Made by a program: the position numbers and the translations under genes
The notes under the pieces: generated by a model
Told to the model about the DNA's origin: nothing
Seen by the model: only the letters and a program-made list of their open reading frames with translations
Databases searched by the model: none
Source of the DNA: Planctomycetota bacterium
GTDB taxonomy: Bacteria; Planctomycetota; Phycisphaerae; SM23-33
Reading direction: 5' to 3'
NCBI GenBank assembly: GCA_012729725.1
Contig: JAAYCO010000032.1
Location: 1-43,466 of the forward strand
Length of the DNA: 43,466 bases
Shown here: positions 15,610-23,385 of the stretch, piece after piece
Position numbering within the stretch: position 1 is the first letter of the stretch
Layout of the letters: every line of letters starts with the position of its first letter

Positions 15610-16592
15610 CAGAACAGGCCTCCTCGAATCGCCTTGAGAATCATCGGCCCGAAGACCGTAAGCACCACGGCCATGACAAGCAGCAGGCAGGGCAGCAGTA
15701 TTCGAACGCTGGCTACCGCGGCTGCGTTTTCGGCTCGCACGTACCTCGCCTGCCTCAGCAAAGTCGCCTGGTCGTGAAGAACGTCGCCAAGCGGCGTGCC
15801 AAGCTCCTCGGCCTGCACCACGCTGGAGATAATGCCCTGGAGCGAGTCGAGCGGAATGCGCTGCGCCAGATTCGCCAGCGCCTTGGGGCGCGTTGAGCCC
15901 AACTCCATTTCGGCAAGCATCGTTCGCAGCTCTACGTTGAACGGGTCGTCGCCCTGCTCTCGCACGACGGTCTTGACTGCCTCGGTGAAGGTGGCGCCGG
16001 CGCCCATCGCCAGCGAGATGAGATCCATGGCGTACGGCACTCGGCGGGCGATGCAACTGATGCGTTTGTGGGCGCGATCGTAAAGCTGGTAGATTGCCAG
16101 GCCCGCGCCAACTGTTGCGCCCATGAAAAACGCGAAGGCGCTGAACTGCCGATTGATCAGCAGGCTGCCCGCCTCGAACAGCACGCCCAGAATGAACCCG
16201 CAAAGCAGGGCAAGCGCCAGGTATTCCTCAGCCGTGTAGTAATTGGGGCTTCCGGCGGCGACAAGTTGCTTTCTGATCCATCGCTTGAGGCCGGGCATCG
16301 CCAGGCGGTGCGTCAGCAGAAGCAGTAGCCACATGAGCGGGCGGCAGAGGGGGTTCTCGAAGATGGTCTTTCTGTCTTCGTGGCCGGTTGCTATTGCCGC
16401 CTCGCGCTGGGACGACATGCTGATTTCGCCCGGCTGGCTGAATACCGACACGATGAGCAGGCTTATCGCCAGGAAACCCATCGCGCTTATCGCCACTCTG
16501 GACCATGCCGCGCCGGTGGCGGCCACGCCCACGGCGACCAGAACCGCCACGACAACCAGAATCGCCAGGACTATGAAGGTTTGCCTGTTCAT
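15609..16592 (-). CDS. tadC: Tad pilus inner-membrane platform protein TadC
   Basis: Inner-membrane partner of TadB that couples ATPase motion to Flp pilin assembly. The 327-residue protein has two N-terminal helices (about 5-27, 31-50), two central ones, then a type II secretion F-type (T2SSF) domain (about 185-300) with PYAMDLISLAMGAGATFTEA and EELGTPLGDVL, the family hallmark, and a last helix (about 300-320). The start follows tadB by a few bases; the stop overlaps the FHA gene. Confidence 0.9.
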   Translation of the reverse strand: MNRQTFIVLAILVVVAVLVAVGVAATGAAWSRVAISAMGFLAISLLIVSVFSQPGEISMSSQREAAIATGHEDRKTIFENPLCRPLMWLLLLLTHRLAMPGLKRWIRKQLVAAGSPNYYTAEEYLALALLCGFILGVLFEAGSLLINRQFSAFAFFMGATVGAGLAIYQLYDRAHKRISCIARRVPYAMDLISLAMGAGATFTEAVKTVVREQGDDPFNVELRTMLAEMELGSTRPKALANLAQRIPLDSLQGIISSVVQAEELGTPLGDVLHDQATLLRQARYVRAENAAAVASVRILLPCLLLVMAVVLTVFGPMILKAIRGGLF

Positions 16593-16595
16593 TGA

Positions 16596-17459
16596 TCAGA
16601 TGTCCACCGACATGATCTTGCGAATCCAGACGAAGCCCAGCACGTTCAGCAGCAGCACCAGCATGATAAGCAGTTTGCCCAGGCCGTCGGCGAACATGGC
16701 TTCGAGCCCGGCCGGATCGATCATGAAATAGTAAATGCCGATGACGACTATCGGCATCGCGCCCAGCCAGCGCGACGTGGCCCTGCCTTCGGCGGTGAGG
16801 GTTTTGACGCGATTCTCAAGCCGCTGTATTTCGCGTATGGAGTTGCCGATGCGTTCGAGGGTCTCGCCAAGATCGCCGCCGCGGTGGCGGTGGGTCTGCA
16901 GGGCCGCGAACAGCAGGCGATAGTCGCTGGAGCCGATTCGCAGGGCCGAGTTTTCCATGGCTTCTTCAAGCGGCACGCCGTATTCGTACTCTCGCAGAAG
17001 GTGGGCCACCTCGTGCTTCAGCGGCGTCGGGCCGTCGCGTGCAAGAAGCCCAAGCGACTGGACAAGATTCAATCCCGCCCGCACGCCGCTGGTAAGCGTG
17101 TGAATTCCGCCGACAAGCTGCTTCTCAAGGCGATGAAGGTGGCGTTTTCGCAAGGCGTGCAGGGCAACCGTCGGAATGACCATCCCCACGGCAGCGCCGA
17201 GCAGGGCGCCCATGCCGCTGTCGGCCACTTGCATGCCTATCAGCGCCAAAAGGCCCATGCCCACCAGCGTAAGAATCGTGACCATGCGCGGGCTGATGTT
17301 CAGCAGCAGCTTCTTTTGCAGTATCGTGGCGTACAGATGTTCCTGCCGGCGGATGATTTCCTTGACGGGCCTGTACGCCAGCACCGCGCCCGCTGCCGAA
17401 AGCACAAAGACCACCGCCGAGGTGATGACAATCTGCGTGGCTGATTCGGGCAGTATCAT
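16596..17459 (-). CDS. tadB: Tad pilus inner-membrane platform protein TadB
   Basis: Platform protein of the Tad machine. The 287-residue sequence opens with a transmembrane helix (10-30), has a pair of central helices (about 58-100), a T2SSF domain (about 115-240, with LTSGVRAGLNLVQSL and RGGDLGETLERIGNSIRE) and two C-terminal helices. Starts in an ATGA overlap with the cpaF stop and ends 3 nt before tadC. Confidence 0.92.
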   Translation of the reverse strand: MILPESATQIVITSAVVFVLSAAGAVLAYRPVKEIIRRQEHLYATILQKKLLLNISPRMVTILTLVGMGLLALIGMQVADSGMGALLGAAVGMVIPTVALHALRKRHLHRLEKQLVGGIHTLTSGVRAGLNLVQSLGLLARDGPTPLKHEVAHLLREYEYGVPLEEAMENSALRIGSSDYRLLFAALQTHRHRGGDLGETLERIGNSIREIQRLENRVKTLTAEGRATSRWLGAMPIVVIGIYYFMIDPAGLEAMFADGLGKLLIMLVLLLNVLGFVWIRKIMSVDI

Positions 17460-19336
17460 GCGAACACCTCGATGCTCAGGAAGCCTTGTTCGATAAGCTC
17501 TTCGCTGAAGGAGGGGATGTAGCCCGTGTGCCTCAGCCGAGCCTTTTCGCCGATCCCGCGCATCACGAAGACATCTTCGACGGTAACCCTGGTGGTTTCG
17601 GGGTCTATGCCCGTGATCTCGCTGATGTGCGTCACCCGCCGCCGGCCGTCGGGCAGACGGGCCATCTGGACGATGACGTGCATCGCGGCCGCGATCTGCT
17701 CGCGGATCGCCCTGACTGGCATTTCAACCGCCATGAGCACCATCGTTTCGAGTCTCATGACCGCGTCGATGGGACTGTTGGCGTGCAGCGTGCTCATCGA
17801 GCCGTCGTGTCCGGTGTTCATTGCCTGAAGCATGTCGAGGGCCTCAGCTCCGCGGCACTCGCCGACGATGAGGCGGTCGGGCCGCATTCGAAGGGCGTTC
17901 TTCACCAGGTCGCGAATGGCGTACGCGCCTCTGCCCTCGATGTTCGCCGGGCGGGTTTCAAGCCGCACGAGGTGTTCCTGAGGCAGTTGAAGCTCGGCGG
18001 AGTCTTCAATAGTGATGATTCGCTCTTGCGGAGGAATGAAGTTGCTCAGCACGTTCAACGTGGTGGTTTTCCCGCTGGCGGTTCCGCCAGAGATGATGAT
18101 GTTCTTGCGTCCCATCACGCACGCGCGGAAGAAGTTCGCAGCCGGCTCGGTCATTGTGCCGCGCTCCACCAGGTCGTCCACGGTGAAGGGGATTCGCGCG
18201 AACTTTCGTATCGTGAGCACCGGCCCGCAGAGGCTCAGCGGGTTGATAACGGCATTGACGCGCGAGCCGTCGGGCAGGCGGGCGTCGACAAGAGGCGTAG
18301 ACCGGTCGATCCTTCTGCCGACGGGCGTGATGATCCGCTCGATGATGCTCTGGACGATCTCGTCGTTGAAGAAGCTCCGGCCGGTGTTCTGCACGCTGCC
18401 GTCCTTCTCGATGTAGATCTTGTCCTTGCCCACCACCATGATCTCGTTGACGTTGGGCATTTCAAGCAGATCCTGAAGCGGGCCGTAGCCCAGCACGACG
18501 TCCTCGATTTCCTTCGAGAGCATCCGCCGCACGACATACAGGCGCAGGTCGGCGTTGACTCGCTGGGCGGCCTTCTGGCTGTGATCGGGCCAGCCTTTTT
18601 CCACCATCGCCACATCTTCGCGAACCGTGTGCCGGCGCAGCTTCAGTGGAAAGCTGCTGATGGTGTCGCCGATCAGGCGGTTGAGCACATCCTCGTGCTT
18701 CGCTGAAAGCAGGTCAGTTTTCTCGTAGCCGTAGCTGTACATCAGCTTTCCGGTGGCGCGCCGGGCGATTTCCGTCACGACACTGCGCCAGAGGAATTCG
18801 CCCAGCAGGTAATCGGCCATCTGGTCGTCAACCTCGGCCTGGTGCGCGGCGATGATCTCGGCGAGCTTGCGCTTGATCAGTACGACGTGCTCTTCGTCGG
18901 CGCTTCCGCGCTGGCCGGTGACTCGCAGATTAAGCTTTTCGAGCAGCTCGGCATGCATGCGGTGTTCGAGTTCGATCACGCGCTTGCGTGGAGACACCAC
19001 CTTCTGCGCCGCGCCGATGCGCCGGGCTGCCGGTTCCATCATGAAAAGGCTGAATTCGCCAACGCGGATTTCGTCGCCGTACTCTATCTTGCACTTCTGG
19101 CGGCAGGGAATGGTGTTGTTGGCGACTGTAACGCCGTTAAGACCCAGCGATTCAAGCCAGAACGAGCCGTTCTGATGGATGATCCTGGCGTGCCTGCGGG
19201 AGACAAACGGGCTGCGCAGCGTGACGCTGTTTCCGTCGTCCCTGCCGATGCTGATCTCCTCGCCGTCGGCCTTGACCACTTCCCGCTGATCGTTGTACTG
19301 GTTGTAGACCCAGATCTCCAAGGTAGTCTCCGTCAA
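17456..19336 (-). CDS. cpaF: Tad pilus ATPase CpaF/TadA with an N-terminal FHA domain
   Basis: Secretion-superfamily ATPase that powers Flp pilus assembly. Unusual in carrying an FHA domain (about 15-100) with G31-R32, S46..H49 and N68-G69 intact, ahead of the normal CpaF body: the N-terminal helical domain (about 130-280), then the motor with Walker A GGTASGKT (417-424), the acidic box [10 protein letters not shown], Walker [10 protein letters not shown] and the His box STLHAN (515-520). The 626-residue frame starts at a TTG overlapping the cpaB stop; a second in-frame TTG at 19321 has GGAG six bases upstream and may be the true start, without loss of the FHA domain. Its stop overlaps tadB as ATGA. 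A phosphothreonine reader on the motor implies control by the kinase in this operon. Confidence 0.92.
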   Translation of the reverse strand: MTETTLEIWVYNQYNDQREVVKADGEEISIGRDDGNSVTLRSPFVSRRHARIIHQNGSFWLESLGLNGVTVANNTIPCRQKCKIEYGDEIRVGEFSLFMMEPAARRIGAAQKVVSPRKRVIELEHRMHAELLEKLNLRVTGQRGSADEEHVVLIKRKLAEIIAAHQAEVDDQMADYLLGEFLWRSVVTEIARRATGKLMYSYGYEKTDLLSAKHEDVLNRLIGDTISSFPLKLRRHTVREDVAMVEKGWPDHSQKAAQRVNADLRLYVVRRMLSKEIEDVVLGYGPLQDLLEMPNVNEIMVVGKDKIYIEKDGSVQNTGRSFFNDEIVQSIIERIITPVGRRIDRSTPLVDARLPDGSRVNAVINPLSLCGPVLTIRKFARIPFTVDDLVERGTMTEPAANFFRACVMGRKNIIISGGTASGKTTTLNVLSNFIPPQERIITIEDSAELQLPQEHLVRLETRPANIEGRGAYAIRDLVKNALRMRPDRLIVGECRGAEALDMLQAMNTGHDGSMSTLHANSPIDAVMRLETMVLMAVEMPVRAIREQIAAAMHVIVQMARLPDGRRRVTHISEITGIDPETTRVTVEDVFVMRGIGEKARLRHTGYIPSFSEELIEQGFLSIEVFA

Positions 19337-20112
19337 TCTCGCTGAGTCACTGGAATTCCCGGCAATGCGCGAAGAAGGTCGGGGTTTACCTTGCCGGCAT
19401 CGGGCACAATTGCGCTGTGCGGCAGCACCTCGATCTCCAGGCCAAGCGATGCGTGAGCAAGGATCGCCTCCATTTGAAGCGAAGCTTCCCTGCTGAGTTC
19501 AATGGTGATCTCACGATAGCTGGTGAGGCCCTCATCCCTTCGGGCGTAACTATCGCTCAGCGGGCTTTCATTGATAGTCTTTCCGCCAACGCCAACCACC
19601 TTAACGCCCTCGATAATCCGGTATGGCTGAACTACGCCGTTCACCGGAAATCTGCCCAACAGGTTGACAAGATCGCCGGGGCGCAGGATGTCGCCCGGCG
19701 CTTTTTGCAGGCGTATCGCCTTGGCCACCATTCCCGGCGTTATAAGCGACGAAGGCGGTGGATCGGCCTGATGCTGAATGTGGCTCCAGAGCAGCGTTTC
19801 ACCAGCCCGCATCGAACGGTTAATGGTGTAGCCGTTGAAGTTGTTCTTCTCTTCCGGCCGGCGCAGAACGACAACCGGTCCAAGGCCCTTGGCATGGTGG
19901 GCGGCAACTTCATTCACTTCCAGTCGCCTGGCGTCCAGAGCAGTGCCCTGCTTGTAGTCAACGGCCACGCGAAGCAGGTAAACCGTTTCGCCCTTGGCCT
20001 CATCTCGCACCTGGGTGATCTGCCAGTTGTACACCAGCACCACCAGCACCCCCAGCACCAGGGCTACGATGAGCATTCCCTTGTTCTGCACAGCAGGTGT
20101 CTCGTCCGCCAT
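19333..20112 (-). CDS. cpaB: Tad pilus assembly protein CpaB/RcpC
   Basis: Periplasmic protein of Tad machines, thought to link the inner-membrane platform to the secretin. The 259-residue protein has one N-terminal transmembrane helix (about 12-30) and an SAF-like region: VAVDYKQGTALDARRLEV (about 50-67), MRAGETLLWSHI (about 101-112) and GMVAKAIRLQKAPGDILRPGDLV in two joined segments, which is the CpaB hallmark. AGGAG precedes the ATG. Separated from the gene before by a 67-nt gap with two hairpins. Confidence 0.88.
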   Translation of the reverse strand: MADETPAVQNKGMLIVALVLGVLVVLVYNWQITQVRDEAKGETVYLLRVAVDYKQGTALDARRLEVNEVAAHHAKGLGPVVVLRRPEEKNNFNGYTINRSMRAGETLLWSHIQHQADPPPSSLITPGMVAKAIRLQKAPGDILRPGDLVNLLGRFPVNGVVQPYRIIEGVKVVGVGGKTINESPLSDSYARRDEGLTSYREITIELSREASLQMEAILAHASLGLEIEVLPHSAIVPDAGKVNPDLLRALPGIPVTQRD

Positions 20113-20136
20113 GGGTTCTCCTATACTCTATTGCGA

Positions 20137-20180
20137 CATCTGTTACGTGCGAACAGATGCGGAATCGCAAGAACCGATTC
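20137..20180 (-). other. Two tandem RNA hairpins between operon genes
   Basis: Stem GAATCG/CGATTC (20162-20167 with 20175-20180) begins at the upstream gene's stop codon; stem CATCTGTT/AACAGATG (20137-20144 with 20152-20159) follows. Neither is followed by a U-tract, so they are more likely processing or stability elements than terminators. Confidence 0.5.
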
Positions 20181-20722
20181 TAACGTGTTGCTTTCAAAAC
20201 TGTGAGAGTTATGTCCAGTTCGCCGCCGTTGTCGGCGGGCTTTATCACAAGAATCATGTCGCCCTGATTGCCGGCATATATCAGCCTGTGCATTTCCCCG
20301 GCGGCATCCTGGGCGATCTTTCGGCAGTTGAGGGCCTCGAAGCCCGATTCGTAGTGGGCAATGGCGTCGCTGATCGCGCCGGCGTAGCGGTACTTGCCAA
20401 CCAAAGCTTCATCTCGAACCGTCCGCACATACACTTGCCTGGCGCCGGGCGGCGGGGCGGGTTCCAGCTCTTCGGTGGACGGCCTCACCGGTGAATCAAT
20501 CAGTTGTTCGATGGAATCCAGCGCGGCAAGCGGTCTGTCGGGCTGGGGCTTGTAGGCTTTCACGTCGATGGGGCGAGTTTGTTCTTCAACCTGCCTGGGG
20601 CCAACGAACGCCTTGTGGGCTTCCAGAGCGCAGAACACCAGCGATACCGCCAGCGCCGCCCAAAGTATGGCTCGCGCCAGTCGAGTCTTCTTGCGTGCAT
20701 TGTCCACTTCGCCGCCGGCCAA
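20180..20722 (-). CDS. Hypothetical single-helix membrane protein of the Tad operon
   Basis: Not recognised. The 180-residue protein has one transmembrane helix near the N-terminus (about 17-36, RAILWAALAVSLVFCALEA), a Pro-rich stretch (about 50-95) and a compact C-terminal domain with two-strand endings (DMILVIKPAD, ELDITLTVL). Start is TTG, two bases after the tadE stop, with a G-rich ribosome site. Its place between tadE and cpaB suggests a structural accessory of the pilus. Confidence 0.75.
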   Translation of the reverse strand: MAGGEVDNARKKTRLARAILWAALAVSLVFCALEAHKAFVGPRQVEEQTRPIDVKAYKPQPDRPLAALDSIEQLIDSPVRPSTEELEPAPPPGARQVYVRTVRDEALVGKYRYAGAISDAIAHYESGFEALNCRKIAQDAAGEMHRLIYAGNQGDMILVIKPADNGGELDITLTVLKATR

Positions 20723-20724
20723 TG

Positions 20725-21345
20725 CTACCAGCCCCCCAGGTACAGGTCGCGAAAGGCGGCGCCGAAATTCTGCGATTGTGGGGGAAGCGTTGTCAGCATT
20801 TCGTTCAGGCGGCTGAGGAACATCTCGTTAAGAGCCGACTCGCACCGCACCTCGGACCTTCGCCACTGCACGCCGTCGCGGACATGTCTGCCGGCGATAG
20901 GCCCGTTGAACCGCTGCCACAAGCGGACGTTCGAAGGGAACTCCGCCCGCAGCTCGATTCGCAGCCCGCGCGGGAACCTTGCAAGAACAAGCTCGTTCGC
21001 CAGCGTGCCCGCGGCGTCGCCCTGCGAAGATGCGATGTCCACATACGATTGAAGCACTGTCGCCGGGCCGGAATCGGATGTTGTGTAAACGTCCGTTCCT
21101 TTGCTTGCCAGTAAACCCTCGTTGATCTGCTGGTTCGACGGCATGCCTTTTTGCGACAAAACTCGCCAAACCGCGTAGCGATCGGCCATGCGGACGTGTT
21201 GCTGGTTGACCATGGACCAGCCGAACCAGAAGGTCAGCGCCAATACCGTCGCCAGCAATGGAATGACCATCACGAATTCCACCATGGCGGCGCCGCATCG
21301 GCGGCGGGGCTGGCGCAAGCGGCGGTATGATCTCAAAGCGTTCAT
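20725..21345 (-). CDS. tadE: TadE-like pseudopilin
   Basis: The 206-residue protein has a basic leader and the pseudopilin cleavage signature CG-AAMVEF (Glu at +5 after the Gly), followed by the hydrophobic helix VMVIPLLATVLALTFWFGW (about 25-43), as in TadE. The mature region is soluble with conserved Arg pairs. TadE is cut by the prepilin peptidase and acts in pilus initiation or surface anchoring. It starts one base after the TadG-like stop (TAAGATG). Confidence 0.85.
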   Translation of the reverse strand: MNALRSYRRLRQPRRRCGAAMVEFVMVIPLLATVLALTFWFGWSMVNQQHVRMADRYAVWRVLSQKGMPSNQQINEGLLASKGTDVYTTSDSGPATVLQSYVDIASSQGDAAGTLANELVLARFPRGLRIELRAEFPSNVRLWQRFNGPIAGRHVRDGVQWRRSEVRCESALNEMFLSRLNEMLTTLPPQSQNFGAAFRDLYLGGW

Positions 21346-21346
21346 C

Positions 21347-23359
21347 TTAATGATTCGTATACGTATTCAATATCGGCAGGAGTCGTTGAAAGTACTCGCT
21401 GGAATTCAGCACTTCGTTAGGATGCACGAGGTTGTCCACCAGCGGGGCCTGGTTTTGGGCGGCTTCCAGGCGGTCCGCCCAGTCGTCCCACATTGTCACC
21501 GGCGCCAGGCTTGCCCGCCAGTCCTGCGTCCACAGATCCCAGCTTGTCCGGTTGAACACCTTGGCCTGCGCCACGGCGTACATCGAACCTGACGGGTTGA
21601 TAGACGAGAACCGGCTGCCCCAGACGTCGGCGGCTGGAGAACCGCGCGCCACGCCAAGGTATGAGAAGTGCGACCGGCGCACGCCTTTGTCGTTGTGAGG
21701 GTCGATCTGGTCGTAGTCGCCCACGTTGGTGTCAAGAAGATACGGCGCGGGCAGATCCTGCTCGTTGCTCCAGTTGGCCGGGTTTGTAACCTCGACTTCT
21801 TCGCCCACGTTAATGCCGCCCCATATGAACCACTGCACGACGTAGACCTCGTGCCATACAGGTTCGCTGTTGGGATCGTCGGGGTTTTCTAGCTGAAGAT
21901 GCAGGCCAAGATCCCAATCCTCGGTCGTTTCGTAGGTCCAGGTATCTTTCCAGATGTGTTCTGCGATTTTGGGCGCGGGCCATCCCTGCGGATCGACCCA
22001 TCCGTCGAGCCAGATTGCCATGGGCTCATCGCTGTTGGCGCGATACGTTCCCGGACTCAACCACCCTGGCCCATCGGGCGGAACCGACGAGCAGACCTCC
22101 ACCAGGTAGAACATCGTGGAGTGCACATTCTGCGGGGCAGGAATCGCCACGGCCCTGGCCTGATTGTAGTCGGTGATCCAGTCGGGGTAGACGACGGTTA
22201 CGGGGCTGGGGGACACGAACATGTAGTCGAGCTTGATGCGGCTAAGGAGACGCATGTAATAGTCGAAAAACGTGTCGCTCAACTCGCGGTAGGCGTACCT
22301 GTCAATGTGCCGCAGAGCCCATTCCACGGGTCCATACGTGCGGTAGCCCATAAGCTCGTATTGTGTCGCGCGGTAGCCGCCGCCTCCGGAGCGATCCCTC
22401 GCCCCGGCGCCTCGCGTCCTGCCGCCAATGGCGATCTGCCCGCCGCCGCCTCGTTCATCGCCACGTCCCGGAGTCGGCTCAACCCACTCCCACGCGGTGG
22501 GGCTGGAATAGTAGATACGCCACTGAAACAGATTCGCCCACGGTCCCAGCCGGCGCCAGAAACCGGCATCCGGAATGCCGCCTCCCCGACCACCTTCATC
22601 TTCAAGGCTGCAACTCTGGCCGTCCACGCGGAAATCGCCCATCATCACAGGCTTGAAATGGTCGAATCGCCCCCGGACGGCGGGAAGCTCCGGAACCAGC
22701 GGCGCAATGAACGAGGCGTCAGCGCCGTTGGCCTGGCCGAAAGTCACCGCGTCCGCCTGGGCCAGATAACCCGCCGACTGCACCGTCGCCGTTGAAAGAT
22801 CGTCCAGAGTTGCCGCCGCCTGCCACAGCGCGCCTTCGCCCCGACCGGTATTCCAGTGCGTGATGGATGACATGTCGAATCCACCGCGATTCAACAGGGT
22901 GTCCACTGGCGTGAGGATATCCCTTTGCGTCGCAAGCCTGGCCCGAATGGCTTCGAGTCCATCACGCAGCAACTGCCCGCTTCGCCCCGATTCGTTGATT
23001 CCTCGCGCCAACTGGGCAGCAATGCAGCCTTCCCATTGAGTTGCTTCCTTCAGGCTCATGCCGGTCGCCAGCGGAAGCGAGTCGAGCACCGGCGCAAGGG
23101 CTATCATCCGGGCCTGGGCGCAGTTGTTCATGGCCACGACGTTCATCGATCTGGCCATCCATCCCGCGCCGCTGATGGCTGCCGAGTCGGCTGAGTGCTG
23201 CGCCGACATGCGCCGGTTGACCACGTCGCCAAGGTTGTAAACGTAGAATACCAGCCCCACCAGGATCGAAAGCGCCAGCAGCGTGATGATAAGCACTTGT
23301 CCGCTTCTGGCGTGCAATCGCACCCGCTTGCGCGGCAAACATCGCATGAATGGGTGCAT
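21347..23359 (-). CDS. TadG-like Flp pilus assembly protein
   Basis: A 670-residue protein with a basic leader, SGQVLIITLLALSILVGL (about 19-36) and then NRRMSAQHSADSAAISGA, the hallmark of the TadE/TadG-like family in which an N-terminal helix leads into a conserved alanine/serine patch. It lacks the Glu+5 of true pilins. The large exported part contains a Gly/Arg-rich stretch around residues 300-335 and many aromatic and Trp-rich segments, with no von Willebrand domain that I can make out. The ATG at 23357-23359 with GAGGTAAC upstream is preferred to an ATG seven codons earlier. Follows the kinase gene by 26 nt. Confidence 0.8.
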   Translation of the reverse strand: MHPFMRCLPRKRVRLHARSGQVLIITLLALSILVGLVFYVYNLGDVVNRRMSAQHSADSAAISGAGWMARSMNVVAMNNCAQARMIALAPVLDSLPLATGMSLKEATQWEGCIAAQLARGINESGRSGQLLRDGLEAIRARLATQRDILTPVDTLLNRGGFDMSSITHWNTGRGEGALWQAAATLDDLSTATVQSAGYLAQADAVTFGQANGADASFIAPLVPELPAVRGRFDHFKPVMMGDFRVDGQSCSLEDEGGRGGGIPDAGFWRRLGPWANLFQWRIYYSSPTAWEWVEPTPGRGDERGGGGQIAIGGRTRGAGARDRSGGGGYRATQYELMGYRTYGPVEWALRHIDRYAYRELSDTFFDYYMRLLSRIKLDYMFVSPSPVTVVYPDWITDYNQARAVAIPAPQNVHSTMFYLVEVCSSVPPDGPGWLSPGTYRANSDEPMAIWLDGWVDPQGWPAPKIAEHIWKDTWTYETTEDWDLGLHLQLENPDDPNSEPVWHEVYVVQWFIWGGINVGEEVEVTNPANWSNEQDLPAPYLLDTNVGDYDQIDPHNDKGVRRSHFSYLGVARGSPAADVWGSRFSSINPSGSMYAVAQAKVFNRTSWDLWTQDWRASLAPVTMWDDWADRLEAAQNQAPLVDNLVHPNEVLNSSEYFQRLLPILNTYTNH

Positions 23360-23385
23360 ACTGTTACCTCGTAGCATCAAGCCTG

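Noticed and set aside
15610-16203. Longer N-terminus for the FHA protein
   Set aside because: The extension lies entirely inside tadC in another frame, and the ATG overlapping the tadC stop begins directly at the FHA domain.
17486-18706. 406-residue plus-strand frame opposite cpaF
   Set aside because: Antisense shadow, rich in His/Asp/Val as typical for reverse frames of ATPase genes; no ribosome site or motif.
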